This document shows positions 5,657 to 15,400 of a DNA stretch of 46,939 nucleotides, piece after piece. Position 1 is the stretch's first letter, and the number at the start of each line of letters is the position of its first letter. Source of the stretch: a virus; IMG/VR virus record IMGVR_UViG_3300045146_000296, positions 1 through 46,939 of that record; one strand, 5' to 3'. The notes below the pieces were generated by a model. The model did no database searches. It had not been told where the DNA came from and was given only the letters and a program-made list of their open reading frames with translations. A program made the position numbers and the translations under genes.

Positions 5657-6630
5657 CAGCCCTTGAGCCTCTTCAGGTCATGCTCGTACATCTCCTCCAG
5701 GAGCTTGGCCCAGGTATAGGTAGGTGTCCATCCCAGGGTTGTCTTGATCTTCTTCGGGTTCCCAAGCAGATAGGGCACATCAGATGGACGCATGAAGCGT
5801 TCATCTTTTTCGTACACCTCGTCAGGGTCCAGGTGAGCCAGCTCACACACGTACCTCAGCATCTCATCTATAGTAGCTCCTCTTCCTGTAGCCACAATGA
5901 AGTCGTCAGGTCTGGAGGCTGTGAGGATAAGGTGCATGGCTGCTACATAGTCTTTGGAGTGCCCTTCATCCCGGAAGACAGTGAGGTTCCCCATCTTGAG
6001 GGTCTCCTGTCTCCCACTCTTAATGCTGGCAACTCCATAGGTAATCTTGCGTGTAGCGAAGTCCATCCCTCTCCTCGGACTCGAGTGATTGAACAGGATC
6101 CCATTGCAGGCGAACATCCCGTAGGCCTCTCTGTAGTTCACAACAGCATGGTAGGCTGCTGCCTTGGCCATGGCGTAAGGGCTACGAGGATGGAGAGGAG
6201 ACTCCTCTGTGTAGCCGGTCCCCGGACAGGCAAGTCCTCCAAACAGCTCACTTGTGGAGGCTTGATAGAACCGGGTGTCCTTGGAGAGGAGTCTTAGAGC
6301 TTCAAGCTGAGAGAGAACGGCCTTGGCATTGGTATCGAAAGTCTCGAGTGGGGTGTCGAAGCTATGTCGAACATGGCTTTGGGCTGCGAGGTTATACCAC
6401 TCTAAGGGTTTGTATTCGTCTGCAAGCCTGTAGATGAAGGCAGCATCTGTGATGTCGCCGAACTCGAGCAGGAGTCTCCTGTTATTCAGCAGATGCCGGA
6501 TATTTGTGAGGCCATCATCTACTGACTTCCTGCGGGTGATCCCAATGACCCTGTAGTCTTTGGACAGAAGCAGCTCGGCAAGGTAGGAGCCGTCTTGACC
6601 AGCGATACCTGTGATGACTGCGTTCCTCAT
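5656..6630 (-). CDS. gmd: GDP-mannose 4,6-dehydratase
   Basis: A 324-residue short-chain dehydrogenase/reductase enzyme that converts GDP-mannose to GDP-4-keto-6-deoxymannose, the precursor of fucose, rhamnose, perosamine and related sugars. Visible motifs are the NADP-binding GIAGQDGSYL (8-17), STSELFGG (125-132) with Thr126 and Glu128, and the catalytic Tyr152-xxx-Lys156 in SPYAMAKAAAY. NHSSPRRG (181-188) and RDEGHSKDYV (220-229; RDWGHAKDYV in most homologues) follow, then RPSDVPYLLGNPKKIKTTLG near the end. Length is close to normal (about 340-370). It lies between the double glycosyltransferase and the sulfotransferase, overlapping each by about one base. No downstream epimerase or reductase (GMER, RMD) is in the window, so the final sugar would depend on a host or distant phage enzyme. 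Confidence 0.95.
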   Translation of the reverse strand: MRNAVITGIAGQDGSYLAELLLSKDYRVIGITRRKSVDDGLTNIRHLLNNRRLLLEFGDITDAAFIYRLADEYKPLEWYNLAAQSHVRHSFDTPLETFDTNAKAVLSQLEALRLLSKDTRFYQASTSELFGGLACPGTGYTEESPLHPRSPYAMAKAAAYHAVVNYREAYGMFACNGILFNHSSPRRGMDFATRKITYGVASIKSGRQETLKMGNLTVFRDEGHSKDYVAAMHLILTASRPDDFIVATGRGATIDEMLRYVCELAHLDPDEVYEKDERFMRPSDVPYLLGNPKKIKTTLGWTPTYTWAKLLEEMYEHDLKRLKG

Positions 6631-8684
6631 CAGAGTGCTCCGATCAGCTTCTGGGCTGTGAGATCCCAGGTCTCGTGATGTCTGATCCAGTCAGAGCACA
6701 TCCTACCATACTCATGTACCTCATCCGGATGATCCACAGCATGTTGCATGAGCCTCTTCAGGTCCTCGACATCTGGCTCAGCCCAGTGTCCGAAGTCTCT
6801 GCTCCCATTTTGCAAAAGATAACTAGGAATTTGGGCAAACCAATCACATGTGACCTGGGCAGACCGTAAGAGGTAGTTGAACGGAAGCCTCATGATGCTT
6901 TCCATTCCTAGCCAATCTGTGGCGATCACGGGCATTCCTGAAGCCATAGCCTCTCTGGGAGGTAGCCCAAACCCTTCCCCCCTTGATGGAAACAGGAAGC
7001 AGTCTGCCCCATGCAGCAGCCTCAACATCTCCTCGGCGGTGTATCTCTCAACAATCACCCTGATGTTAGGTCCCAGCTTGCTCTCGTCTATACCACCTGC
7101 TGCTGTGCTCTTCAAGATCAGCTCTACGTCTTTCCTCCCCCCGAACAACTCGTTGAAGCAGTCTACAACCAGAGACCCTCCCTTTCTGCCAGCACCTATT
7201 GCCGAGGCATAGAAAATAAACCGGAACGGCCTTTCCTTTTCTCTCTCCTTGTATCTCCAGACTTTAGGGTCGATCCCCAAAGGTACTACTTCAATAGGGA
7301 TCCTGACACCTGAGTCCCTAGCCACCTTTACCAGACCGTTACAGGGAACCAGCAGCTTGTCATATTGGTTGATGACTCCGAACCAGGAGGTAGGGAGCCT
7401 GTCGGTCTCCCACATGGTAAAGGCGTAACGTCTCTTGCACCTCAAAGAGATAGGATCTGGGGGAGTAGGTGGCCAGTAGATGACGCAGTAGTCGGCGGCT
7501 GGTGGCTCTATTGCGATCAGCTTGGAGAGTCCTGGTGGAGTGAGTCTCTCCCAACCAGGCTCTATGAAGGTAGGCTGGTAGAAGACTCTGTCCAGCTGCC
7601 TGCTCAAGGCGAGTACCATTTGTGTAGCTGAGTTCCCGTATCCGTCTACAGGCCTGAGATGGGATCTAAAGAGGAGACTTCTTTTGCGATCCCTATTCCT
7701 CAGCCTGATTCCACTGGGGCCGGCATATAGCTTTATGGCCTCAGTGGCTACCTCCTTGACTCCGAGATCCTTCATGCAGAGATTATCGGGGCACTCCTCG
7801 TACCAGCAGTCACGACATCTTCTGTCACTTTGTAGGGCCCTGTGTGTGGGGTAATGGTTGATCCTGCTGTCTGGAGGGATAGGCCCTGAGAGGACGAGAG
7901 TGGGTACTCCCAATGCCGCAGCCACATGCATCGGCCCAGAATCAGGGCACACAAGCAGGTCACACCTATCGATCAGAGCAGCCAGTTCCCTGAACGACCC
8001 AGGATTGAGTACCTTGATTTTCTCAGTTTGAGTCCAGCCCCTTCCGTTCTCCTCGTCGAAGACCAATACATCCATCAGGCCACTGAGTTCTACAGCCAGA
8101 GCCTTGTAGTTCTCCACAGGCCAGCAGCGCCTTGGGTCCAGAGAACGCAAGTGCAATCCTATTATCTTCCTGCTCCCAAAACCCATGGAAGATACCACCC
8201 TCTCTGCAGTGGAACTCTCAGACTCCTCTACTTCGTAAAAAGGTATCTTGTTCTCTACCTCCTTCAACCCAAGAGCCCTGGCAAAGATATCGATCCTGTT
8301 GATGAAGGGGAGTCCTCTTCCTTCATATCGAGCGCAGACACTTGACACGTCAACATACATACTATAGGCCCGTCTATCCACGAAACGGGCATCTACGAAT
8401 CTGTCGATGAAGGGAGCGTTTCTGACCACGTCCCTATAACTATCTCCTCCCCGGCTATCCCTTCCAAGAGCCAGAGTCAGCTCGGAGCTTCTAAATCTCT
8501 CTTTCAAGGCTCTCAGAGCCGGGGTCAGCATAAGGATATCCCCGATCCTGCCGTTCGATCTGACTACACAGATCTTCGCTGCCGACTCTGGAAGTTTCAC
8601 AACAGGAGCTCTGGACTGAGTCCTTATCTCCCGCTGTGGGACGACCTTCTTAGCCTTGAAGAGAGCTGGTCTCCTTCGGCGCAC
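6630..8684 (-). CDS. Bifunctional glycosyltransferase, GT9-like plus GT4-like domains
   Basis: A 684-residue fusion. After a basic N-terminal tail, residues about 36-325 resemble heptosyltransferase-type GT9 enzymes. Motifs there are VVRSNGRIGDILMLTPALRAL (40-60), DLLVCPDSGPMHVAAALGVP (242-261), and the Cys cluster CRDCWYEECPDNLCM (290-304) typical of that family. Residues about 335-684 look like a GT4 GT-B transferase, with FYASAIGAGRKGG (491-503) and FLFPSRGEGFGLPPREAMAS (563-582), the E-x7-E nucleotide-sugar site. Two transferase domains in one chain suggest sequential addition of two sugars, or one catalytic and one acceptor-binding half. It lies 12 bases downstream of the last fibre gene and abuts gmd. 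It starts at GTG 8684, with GGAG five bases before it. Confidence 0.88.
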   Translation of the reverse strand: MRRRRPALFKAKKVVPQREIRTQSRAPVVKLPESAAKICVVRSNGRIGDILMLTPALRALKERFRSSELTLALGRDSRGGDSYRDVVRNAPFIDRFVDARFVDRRAYSMYVDVSSVCARYEGRGLPFINRIDIFARALGLKEVENKIPFYEVEESESSTAERVVSSMGFGSRKIIGLHLRSLDPRRCWPVENYKALAVELSGLMDVLVFDEENGRGWTQTEKIKVLNPGSFRELAALIDRCDLLVCPDSGPMHVAAALGVPTLVLSGPIPPDSRINHYPTHRALQSDRRCRDCWYEECPDNLCMKDLGVKEVATEAIKLYAGPSGIRLRNRDRKRSLLFRSHLRPVDGYGNSATQMVLALSRQLDRVFYQPTFIEPGWERLTPPGLSKLIAIEPPAADYCVIYWPPTPPDPISLRCKRRYAFTMWETDRLPTSWFGVINQYDKLLVPCNGLVKVARDSGVRIPIEVVPLGIDPKVWRYKEREKERPFRFIFYASAIGAGRKGGSLVVDCFNELFGGRKDVELILKSTAAGGIDESKLGPNIRVIVERYTAEEMLRLLHGADCFLFPSRGEGFGLPPREAMASGMPVIATDWLGMESIMRLPFNYLLRSAQVTCDWFAQIPSYLLQNGSRDFGHWAEPDVEDLKRLMQHAVDHPDEVHEYGRMCSDWIRHHETWDLTAQKLIGAL

Positions 8685-8689
8685 TCAGA

Positions 8690-8693
8690 CTCC
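8690..8693 (-). promoter_or_regulatory. Ribosome binding site for the GTG-initiated glycosyltransferase gene
   Basis: On the minus strand GGAG lies five bases before GTG 8684. No closer ATG keeps the full N-terminal domain, so this site supports the GTG start. Confidence 0.55.
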
Positions 8694-8696
8694 ACG

Positions 8697-10457
8697 CTAG
8701 TACTTGAAGGTTACCCGTGTCCCGATAAACCAGACTGTAGCATTGTCGAGAGCGAACTCTCCTGTCTGATCAATGCCATTATAGGGTGGACCTGCTGGAG
8801 GGCTGACTCCGATCCTGATATTGATAGGACCGCTGCTGCTTGGATTGAGAGCGATAAGCCCTGAATCCAGCTGGTAGTGAGTGAGTCCTGCTTCACCAGC
8901 AGGCACTGCACTGCTTTGTTTGTCGATAGCAGGTCCCCAAACTCCTGGAGGAGCTATTGGCTCACCGTGGATCAGCAGCTTTCCATCTGGGATACAGCCA
9001 TAGGCGGCGGCCACTCCTCCCTCACCCACCTGGAATCTAAAGGCGAAGTTCCCTCCAGCGCCACCTGCCCAGGTATCGGGCAGTACGAAGTGGGCGATAA
9101 TCCTTAGGGCAGTAGCATGCAACCCACTCTCGTTACTGGAGTTGGAGATGGTTGTCATGATCCTTTCATCATGGAGATCGGTGGCGTTTGCATCTGTGAT
9201 GAAGGCTACGTACTTGAATGAGAGCTCCTCATCGTAGACTGTTCCTCCTAGGTAGTCATAGAGTCCTTGGACAATGGGGATGATTGGTGGTCCTGGATCT
9301 CTGATGTTGATAGGAGCCTCTGTAGAGCCGATGAACCTATCGGGGAGGAGGAAGTGGTAACCCATGTTCCAGGTAGGAGTCACAGCCTCCCAATTAGGTC
9401 CAACGTAAGTAAGCACCTGACCAGCGACAGGTGCTGGGGCATTTACATCAGTCAGATCGTCCAGGGCCAGACTCACATCAAGATCGATGGTGTCGGCTGC
9501 TGGAGTCAGAACGACATGTGTTGATGTGGAAGTGAGGCTCCTGAACCTGAGGAGCCATTCACAAGGATTCACGCCAGCTATTTTGTCCTTGTAGAGTTCA
9601 GCGCCACCTCCCACATTATCTCCCAGGATCGTCTCGATGCTGTTATCCAGAACAGCGACTGCCTCTTCTAGAGACATGGCATCTGCGATGTAGCAGAGAG
9701 AGGGTACCCAGTCTGTGTAGGTAGGAGAGCAGTCTCCAGCTCCTGCAGCTCCGATGAAGGTTCTGATGCAGTTCAGATCGGCAGGCAGATCAGTGATGTA
9801 GACCTGGTCGAGAGTTGTATCCAGGATGATCTGAGAGAGACGCACAGTCAGGGATAGGGCCGGATACGCCGGCTCGCCAGTGAAGGTCAGGCCGGTTCCT
9901 GGGAAGCCGTTGATCAGCTGGGTTCCGATCTCCTCGACATGCCTTGCCAAGGAGTACATCAGATCAGGGTTGCCGTCACAGGAGAGGGTATAGTCGGGAC
10001 CCAGTGTGTCTTCAGCAAGCTGAGCCAGGTTCAGGGAGAGACAGGCAATAGCTGCTGTGAGGACCGAGTCATCATAGGTAGAGCTGGTAGCCGAGACCTT
10101 GTTGATAGAGTTCTGGAGAGTAGCAATCTGGGAAAGCAGGCAGTCAAATGTCTCCTTGATGGAGGCGGGTTGGCTGATGGCGCTATTCCAGTAGCAGGTA
10201 TCGCTGTTCTCTGTGGCTTCTCCGTAGGTGGTAATGGTGCGTCCTTCGAGGCCGCATACCAGCACATCGTTCTTTAGTGGACCACTTCTCAAGGAGTAGA
10301 AGGCCGGGTAGATGATGTAGTTATAGGCATAGATCAGAGAGGCCAGATCTGTCTTCACGTTCACTTGGAAACTGGCTCTGTCTCCTTCAGTAGAGAGTCT
10401 GCCGGTATTCGCTCCTGAAGTCTGCTTCAGGGTAACAAGCATCTTGTCGAAATCCAT
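8697..10457 (-). CDS. Tail fibre / receptor-binding-type structural protein
   Basis: A 586-residue protein. The N-terminal half (about 1-300) is mainly helical and includes a serine- and alanine-rich helical stretch. At 331-362 it has the linker ALDDLTDVNAPAPVAGQVLT followed by a YVGPNW motif. This LDDLTDV...GQVLxY...W motif recurs in phage tail fibre and collar-type proteins. The C-terminal 220 residues are beta-rich, with Gly, Pro and aromatics, ending GTRVTFKY like a trimeric fibre tip. There is no signal peptide. It is the last structural gene before the glycosyltransferase, so it is a prime candidate for a glycosylated or receptor-binding fibre. Its start overlaps the upstream stop (TGATG). 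Confidence 0.75.
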   Translation of the reverse strand: MDFDKMLVTLKQTSGANTGRLSTEGDRASFQVNVKTDLASLIYAYNYIIYPAFYSLRSGPLKNDVLVCGLEGRTITTYGEATENSDTCYWNSAISQPASIKETFDCLLSQIATLQNSINKVSATSSTYDDSVLTAAIACLSLNLAQLAEDTLGPDYTLSCDGNPDLMYSLARHVEEIGTQLINGFPGTGLTFTGEPAYPALSLTVRLSQIILDTTLDQVYITDLPADLNCIRTFIGAAGAGDCSPTYTDWVPSLCYIADAMSLEEAVAVLDNSIETILGDNVGGGAELYKDKIAGVNPCEWLLRFRSLTSTSTHVVLTPAADTIDLDVSLALDDLTDVNAPAPVAGQVLTYVGPNWEAVTPTWNMGYHFLLPDRFIGSTEAPINIRDPGPPIIPIVQGLYDYLGGTVYDEELSFKYVAFITDANATDLHDERIMTTISNSSNESGLHATALRIIAHFVLPDTWAGGAGGNFAFRFQVGEGGVAAAYGCIPDGKLLIHGEPIAPPGVWGPAIDKQSSAVPAGEAGLTHYQLDSGLIALNPSSSGPINIRIGVSPPAGPPYNGIDQTGEFALDNATVWFIGTRVTFKY

Positions 10458-12448
10458 CAGATCACCCTCAACTTGAAGGAATTCACTACAGGACTCACTC
10501 TGTCATCCATAGTAACCAGATCCAGCCTTACATACAACCTGTTGGACTCGTCAGCCTGCTGTACATAGCCTACCGCAATCCTCTCACTATGCCAGGAAGC
10601 ATCAGAGGGATCTACCTTGACCTTGATGTAGAGAGACCCGTCATAGTTCTCTACCGTGTAGACAGATAGATTCCCGTCACTCTCCCCAAATCTCTCTGGA
10701 GTGACATACTCCATCCACCTGCCGTAATACTCGTCACTCCCCGTATAGACCTGATCTCCTACAAACCCTGCCAGATACCCATACCCCTCGATCAATAACT
10801 TGTGGTTATGGGGATAAAGCGGATCCTTCGTCTTCAACTCGTTCAGGTTCAGAAGCCCTGACTCTACTTCTCTCCAGTTCTTGGCATTGGTCGAGAACCT
10901 GTGCCAGCCCTCAGAGACATGTACACTCCCTGTCACCTGCCTGCCATCTACCTCAGCTGTCGAACTCCCCAGATCAATAACCCTCCCCCCAGGATGCTCA
11001 AGCCTGAAAACACAAGCATAGGTCCCAGTTGCCCTGTCAAGAGTCCACCCTGAAGGAGCACCGTATGTACGGACCTCGTCTTGTGGGGTATCTCTTTTCA
11101 GCAGGAGAGTGCGCTGTTGGAACTTAGGGACCTCGCTATCTGGGATGTACAGGTTACAGAGAGCTTCTGTCCCGTTACGCAGGTCTATGTTGGGAGGTGG
11201 AGTCCCAACGAGGGAGTCCCGGTGGCTGCTTCCTTCGACAAATTCTCCAGAGGAGCTGGAGTCTGTCTTGCTGAAGGAGACGATACTCCCAGTAGAGCCA
11301 CTGTAGGCTGCATGGTACCAGGTCTCGTCATCTTTGGAGACGAACAGGTTGACACTGGTCTTGTCAGGGCATCTGGTGCAGACCCCATCTTTGGCAGAGA
11401 GAAGAGAGAAGTAGACCGGCTCCCCGTACTCGTTCACTACCTCATAGGGACCCAGGTAGATCACGGACTCCCTGGAGACATCATATCTGCTTGTCAGGAG
11501 TTCGATTACATCGAGCCCGAAGACGTACTCTCCACTGTTCCCGAGAATACTGTCAGCAGCATCCTTGTAAAGGACGAGTCGAAGCTTCTTGACAGTCTCT
11601 CCCAGCCCGAACAGGTTCTCTCCATGCTCCAAGACTCTGCCTGTAGAGTCCTTTGTAGCATAGGACTGACCATCAACACTGTAGTACAAGAGCCCATAGG
11701 TCTTGCTATTGGCAGAAACAGGAACTCCTGTCACTCTTACATCACTGATCTCAACTCCATCTGGCTCCTTGAGGTCCAGATCCAGGGCACACCCAACCAG
11801 TCCTGAGATGTTTGTGGTCTGGATGTGGTACTCCCAGACCCGACCATCCTTCTCCTTGAGGTTGGTCAGGGGATGCAGGGAGGCAGCTGACGAGATCCCA
11901 TCCCCGAAGTGGGAGACACTGAAGGCAGTATCCTCTAGGGAGAAGAGAGAGTAATCGTTGCGCCTGACAGTGACATACCCCGACTCTACAGAGGCCGTAG
12001 TGCGGCTGTGGTCAACAAACTCATGGGTATCAAAGCTCTCACTGATCCCATAGGTAAACAGGTCCTCCCCATCCTCACTGAGAACCATGTTGTCTACCTG
12101 CTTCTCGATTCCCCTCAAGAGCTTCATCGCCCTGTCAGTAGTAGCCCTCAAGCCCCTGAAGGAATCTTCCAGCTGAGTACTCAGCACGTCAAGACGCTCG
12201 TGCAGTACCGAGATATCAGTGTCGAAGGCCTCCCGGTTTGTGTTCTCGACAGCAGATGAAGACTCCCCTCTGAAACCCGGGCATGTTACATCAGTCCCAC
12301 AGAACCCGACCTCCTCTAGAGTGGGCCTCTCAAGCAGGGCATCTCTCAATAGTTCCGTGAGCTGGTGCTTGTTCGGGGAGGCATTATTCTCCCCTACATA
12401 ATCCCTGATGAGCTTGGCTCTTAGAGCTTTCAGGTAGATCTTGTTCAT
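10457..12448 (-). CDS. Large virion structural protein with coiled coil and discoidin-like region
   Basis: A 663-residue protein. Residues about 73-120 form a coiled coil (ISVLHERLDVLSTQLEDSF). Around 200-310 is a beta region reading like a discoidin/F5-8C-type jelly roll, ending LFGLGETVKKLRLVLYKD. Further beta-rich segments up to 663 end in RLYVRLDLVTMDDRVSPVVN, a strand pattern also seen at the ends of neighbouring proteins. The architecture parallels the next two upstream genes (1000 and 748 aa), suggesting related parts of one fibre or baseplate appendage. Start and upstream stop overlap as TAATG. The precise virion position is unknown. Confidence 0.7.
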   Translation of the reverse strand: MNKIYLKALRAKLIRDYVGENNASPNKHQLTELLRDALLERPTLEEVGFCGTDVTCPGFRGESSSAVENTNREAFDTDISVLHERLDVLSTQLEDSFRGLRATTDRAMKLLRGIEKQVDNMVLSEDGEDLFTYGISESFDTHEFVDHSRTTASVESGYVTVRRNDYSLFSLEDTAFSVSHFGDGISSAASLHPLTNLKEKDGRVWEYHIQTTNISGLVGCALDLDLKEPDGVEISDVRVTGVPVSANSKTYGLLYYSVDGQSYATKDSTGRVLEHGENLFGLGETVKKLRLVLYKDAADSILGNSGEYVFGLDVIELLTSRYDVSRESVIYLGPYEVVNEYGEPVYFSLLSAKDGVCTRCPDKTSVNLFVSKDDETWYHAAYSGSTGSIVSFSKTDSSSSGEFVEGSSHRDSLVGTPPPNIDLRNGTEALCNLYIPDSEVPKFQQRTLLLKRDTPQDEVRTYGAPSGWTLDRATGTYACVFRLEHPGGRVIDLGSSTAEVDGRQVTGSVHVSEGWHRFSTNAKNWREVESGLLNLNELKTKDPLYPHNHKLLIEGYGYLAGFVGDQVYTGSDEYYGRWMEYVTPERFGESDGNLSVYTVENYDGSLYIKVKVDPSDASWHSERIAVGYVQQADESNRLYVRLDLVTMDDRVSPVVNSFKLRVI

Positions 12449-15400
12449 TACTGGAACCTGAACGTAAGCCCATACAGAATTGGGGAGAAGAAGTTGGATA
12501 GACTAGTCATGTCCTCTTCGGCAGTGCTACATGCCCACATGACTTTCACCAGACCATTGATCGGCGACAAAGACTCCGTAGGCACAGTGACAATATTCTT
12601 TCCCTCATCCAGAGTCCATCCCTCTACCACCAAGCCAATATCATATCCCATCTTGTAGCTGGCAGCCTTATAGGAGATGGGTACTCCACTGGAGATCGGC
12701 TCTGAGGTGTAGAGATGCCCTCGCTCATAGTCAACCGAGAACTTGTTCGAGGAGTCGTAGTCGGGATCTCTATAGGAGTACTGGACTTGAATGTCCGCCG
12801 GAAGAGTACCTCCCACCCCTACATAGACCGCTACATCCCCGGTCGCAGGATCTATGTAGTACCTGCCTGCTACCGTTACACCAGCCAGACTACCCATCAA
12901 AGTGGCAAAGTAAGTAGTATCCGAAAACACGGCATTGTACTTGCTATACCAAGCGGCTCCTGCCGAGAGCTTGAAGTTGGCTCTCCCGAAGGCATCAGCA
13001 GCAGTTTCAGAGGTATACTCCTCGTTCATCTGCTTGAGGCCCAGGAACTCAGAGTGTCCATCCACGAACTCTAGTTCTTCTGGAGGTGTGTGATCGGAGG
13101 TGTATCCCATCAACTCTGGGCCGACAGACACTGTACCCTTTACGACATAGGTATAGCTAAGGGTTTGACCATAGGTGCTGGTGGACAGGGTATCGGTGCG
13201 GGTCTCCATAGTTCCCGAGACGACGTTGAGTCGCTTTTTCAGGGTACCCTTAGCTGTGTCTGTCTGTTCGTGTAGCTGCAGGGCATCCCTGGAGATCCTG
13301 ACACCCACTGGAACAGCCCCATCGAAGACTACCTCAATATCCGAACGCCTTACCTTGCTGGGAGTCGAATGTGGGAAGATGGCCCGAGTGGCGTCAGGGA
13401 GAGCGGTCTTCAGGTAGAGGATTCCGCTTACGGGATCCAGGTAGTAGTCAGTATCCAGGACCAGGGAGGCACGGTCTGCTACTGCCGTGTAGGTAGTTCC
13501 GAGCTCTGTGGTGATACTGAAGTTGTCTTCGTCCAGGTACTTATATCCCAGCGGAATTACGGTACGTCCTCTGGGCAATGGGGTGCTTACTCTGAGAGGG
13601 ATGGCAGGGAGATGATGTATGGTGATGGTTTCTGGTGTGGGATCGAAGGCTTCCTTCAGGAAGCAGTAGTAGCCGTCACTTCTCTCTTCGAGGAGCATCA
13701 TTTCTTCCTTGGCACCCACTTTCACAGAAGCCTTTTCTGGGAGGTGGTAGTCAAAGGAGATGCTTTCCTGGTCATTGGCAAGGAAGTAGAACCCCTCATC
13801 AAGAGCCGACTCATCATCTACTGGAGTCCATTCCTCCCCGTTTACGTAGACAACCAGCTCATCAGGCTCGATTCCAAGACTTGGCAAGGAAGCAGGCAGC
13901 CTGAAGATCATTCCAGCATCTGTACCGGTTCCGATCCTGAGAGCATGTTGTTTGTCTGCAAGCCGCCTCATGACCTTGGGCTGGATTACGTGGACCTCTC
14001 CATTCAGAGGTTTGGAGGGCAGGGCAATGGAGAGAGGGGAATGAGTCGGCAGGGCAGTTCGCAGGATCGAGTCTACCGAGAAGCTCAGAGCTTCTCCGGT
14101 CAGAGAGCTTACAGAGCTGAAGGCAGAGTCCTTCCTCTCCAGACTAAGGTTCCACAGGAGTTCTGTAGAGTTGTCCCTTACGAGAGACAGTGGGCCTACG
14201 TCCTGTGGCAGTTCAAGCAGATCGTTAGACCAGGTATTTCCAGAGTCTGTTGAGGCCCCAACCCCTACGGCGCAGAGAATCTCATTCTTGGGGAAGATAT
14301 CTGCCTGACAGGAGAAGGCATACAGGTTACTGGGAAGCCCAACTGCCTTACTGGATAGTGAACCACTCTTGGCATACCGGCACTGCAAGACCCCCAACCC
14401 CTTCAGACCAATGGCATACCTGTGCCTCTTGGAGCTGGCAAGGTCCCGATTAAAGACATCGATCAGGTAGTAGTCCTTCTGCTGGAGCCTGATAGAGATA
14501 CTTGTACAGGTTACTGGGAGGAAGGACACCGTCCAGCAACTGTCATTTCCAGAAGACTTGATGATGAAGAAGTCGTCGGGAACGACCTGGCGCAAGGTCT
14601 CTCTCAGAGAGACTGTTTCCTTCCCCGACCTGTTGAAGAAGATATCCACAACCTCATACTGGTAACCAGTACTCAAAGAGGCAGGCCAGATGGTCAGGGC
14701 ATTGACGACAGCCTCTGAAACCAATGTGATCTTCAGGTTCAGGTAGAGAGGCCCTGAATCCAATTTCTCGTACTCAAACCAGGTGGCAGGATCGTTGTCC
14801 AGTAGAAACCTGATCTGGTTGTTGTTGGTCTGTACTACCAGATCAGAGTTGCCTGGAACCCCATTGCTTCCCTTATCGATCTTGAGGGAGGCAATCCGGA
14901 GCTCTGCCCTGGAGAGTACAGGAAGGGTGCAGACCCCCTGAACCGTGTCAATACTGCAGGCCACCTGACCTGACTTCTTGGAGTCAATTCCGTCCAGGTT
15001 CAGGAAACTCTCAGTGAAGGCCCACTTACACTCTTCTTTATTCCAGAACTTGAGAGCAGCTCTCTTCTGTCGGATCCTCCGAAGGGCACCATAGGCAGCC
15101 AGGAGAGCTGTCTGCTGGAGGTTGAAGTAGTCGATATACTGCTGGATGATCGACTTCAGTCTGGCAGCTGTTACCTCGAGTCGGTACAGGTTCATGTACT
15201 GCTCAGTATCTATGTCGTCCTTGTCGAGGATATCTACCCAGGAAAGCTCTCTATACTCGTAGGTAGAGTCCAGTACCTGTTCCAGGATTCCCAGGATCTC
15301 CGTTTCGATCCGGTTCCTTTCCTCCTCTGTTTCAGCATCTCGCCAGGGGCCACTGACCAGGGCATTCCCCTCCATCAGATCCTCAATGATCTTCTTCAAG

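Noticed and set aside
5680-6297. 205-aa plus-strand ORF
   Set aside because: It is antisense to the unmistakable GDP-mannose dehydratase gene.
13369-14253. 294-aa plus-strand ORF
   Set aside because: It is antisense to the 1000-aa structural gene. Long antisense frames are frequent throughout this window because the coding strand rarely uses codons that read as stops on the other strand.
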